Positions 27,155 to 28,318 of a stretch of 28,318 bases of DNA are shown here, one piece after another. Location: positions 519,267 to 547,584 of the forward strand of contig NW_014577190.1 in NCBI RefSeq assembly GCF_000485595.1. Direction: 5' to 3'. The notes beneath the pieces are model-generated. The model was not told where the DNA came from and searched no databases. It saw only the letters and a list, made by a program, of their open reading frames with translations. The translations under genes and the position numbers were made by a program. This DNA comes from Priapulus caudatus. Lineage: Eukaryota; Priapulida; Priapulimorpha; Priapulimorphida; Priapulidae. Position 1 is the stretch's first letter, and every line of letters starts with the position of its first letter.

Positions 27155-28318
27155 TTTTTACTCAAATACCATTAATCACATTTATTGCTAAGAAGCTTAA
27201 TCACAAGTGCTGGAGCTTCAGCAATTTACGATTTTGCTTGTTTCTAGGTTCGGAGTGCAGGAGGGTTACTGACTTCTATCAGAGATGGAACTGCATCCTT
27301 TTTTAGCTTCTTAAATTGTTTGACTTGCCTTTGTGTTTTTAATCAAGGTGGAAGGGATCGGGTGAAGGAATTATGGAAAATAAGGTAAAATACAGACAGT
27401 TTGAATTTTTTGATATACTTCAGTGCCCAGCAGTGAATATTTCTCAACCGTATTTTTTTGTTTATGTATATTTCATGAAATCAAGCCTGGTACACGTATA
27501 ACGCCCCATGAGTCACATGACGAGAAGCAGAGAAAGCAATGTATTTTACTAATTTCCCATACTAATAATAGTTATATTTTTAAATAGGTACAGAATATCA
27601 CATTTCAAAGCAGCCAGTGATTTTAACCTTTGTCAGCTGGACACATAAATTGAGATGCCTTAAAATGATTCTCTCAAATTAGCAGACATTTGCATTGGCT
27701 GTCTTTTAATCCGTCAATGTCGGCTCTTCTTATGTTGCAGATCCACTTCCGAAGTCTATGTACATGATCATCTATATGTGTCATATGTGATGTGGTGTAT
27801 TATTTACAAATTGCATGTCGTTTTAATTGGTATTTTTCACAGAACAAAGGGCAGCAGAATTACACAGATCACCGAACCAAGTAGTTTTTTCCCTAACTTT
27901 TAACTGTTAGCTTCACAAGATTGTATATTGTATTAGTTTACATTGATATTATGATTACATATAATTAAACAATCAAATGCAATAAGTACAGTCTTTGTTC
28001 GTGTGCACAGCAGTCAGTGAGTCACTGCATCTGTCATTGCCGTCCTAACGAATTTATTATTTGTAAACATATATATAACATGCAACGCGTGATAAATCTA
28101 GTACCTATCATGCTCTGTGGGAAACTTGAAAAACGCTATATCTGGGAATATATCTAGAATATATTATGCAAATGATTCCCGTACCGGCTTGAATATAGAC
28201 ACCCCATACTTTCTGTGAATTTATTTAGTGAGTTTATTGAATTTGACGCTCGATTAGTCAATATATTAGCAAATATATGCGTGCGGAAGTGAATTACAGA
28301 TGATTAAATTTCTAAAAT
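27155..28318 (+). repeat. Direct repeat, copy 2 (to the window end)
   Basis: Collinear with 23161-24405 but about 80 nt shorter. The differences are mostly scattered one- or two-base indels rather than substitutions. The window ends inside or at the end of the repeat. Confidence 0.9.

Overview
This is nuclear DNA from an invertebrate metazoan. The evidence is a 14-exon gene with GT-AG introns encoding an animal SR-type splicing factor, TTAGGG-type telomeric motifs, and intergenic and intronic DNA packed with eukaryotic transposons (hAT, Tc1/mariner-pogo, Helitron and probable non-LTR tails). The phylum cannot be fixed from this window; a sponge, cnidarian or other marine invertebrate would fit. 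No bacterial operon, CRISPR array, rRNA or tRNA was found.

The only confidently identified host gene runs on the + strand from 2939 to 15915. Joining 14 exons in consistent phase gives a 772-residue protein. It has two RRM domains, a helical KEAQSLISA-type segment, a long RS/KDRE domain and a C-terminal KVTRNYDEEEQGY...DMDVDSD tail. The second RRM is the hallmark of SREK1 (SFRS12). The tail is the hallmark of SRSF11 (p54). The gene therefore looks like a single pro-ortholog of the two vertebrate paralogs. Its introns carry a 1341-bp hAT-like element with exact 8-bp target duplications, a foldback element with ~330-bp arms, a pogo-like MITE, an RTE/SINE-type tail, a CpG-ended inverted-repeat element and several minisatellites. 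Tandem AATAAA signals lie 0.55-1.07 kb past the stop codon.

Upstream (1-2938) lie a diverged half copy of the foldback element and a complete 1206-bp nonautonomous hAT element with perfect target duplications and GGATTC hexamer satellites at its ends.

Downstream, 17400-18530 is CpG-rich, with a strong hairpin, a CTG minisatellite and an uncertain coding-like stretch. Next, on the - strand (18891-19907), is an intact 338-codon ORF. It reads as a nucleoprotein of the bornavirus/nyamivirus type (Mononegavirales). It is followed by an A-rich tract, and a degenerate 14-nt direct repeat brackets the insert. This is what LINE-mediated capture of a viral mRNA would leave, so I call it an endogenous viral element. 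To its right are a 45-bp-armed palindrome enclosing telomeric repeats, a second inverted repeat, and about 1.3 kb of alternating purine/pyrimidine DNA that switches from GT-rich to CA-rich.

The last 6 kb hold a pair of ~1.2-kb direct repeats (23161-24405 and 27155-28318). They differ mainly by scattered small indels, which suggests an unpolished redundant sequence at a contig end. Between them are a Tc1/mariner-like element, a 262-bp hAT MITE and a Helitron 3' end.
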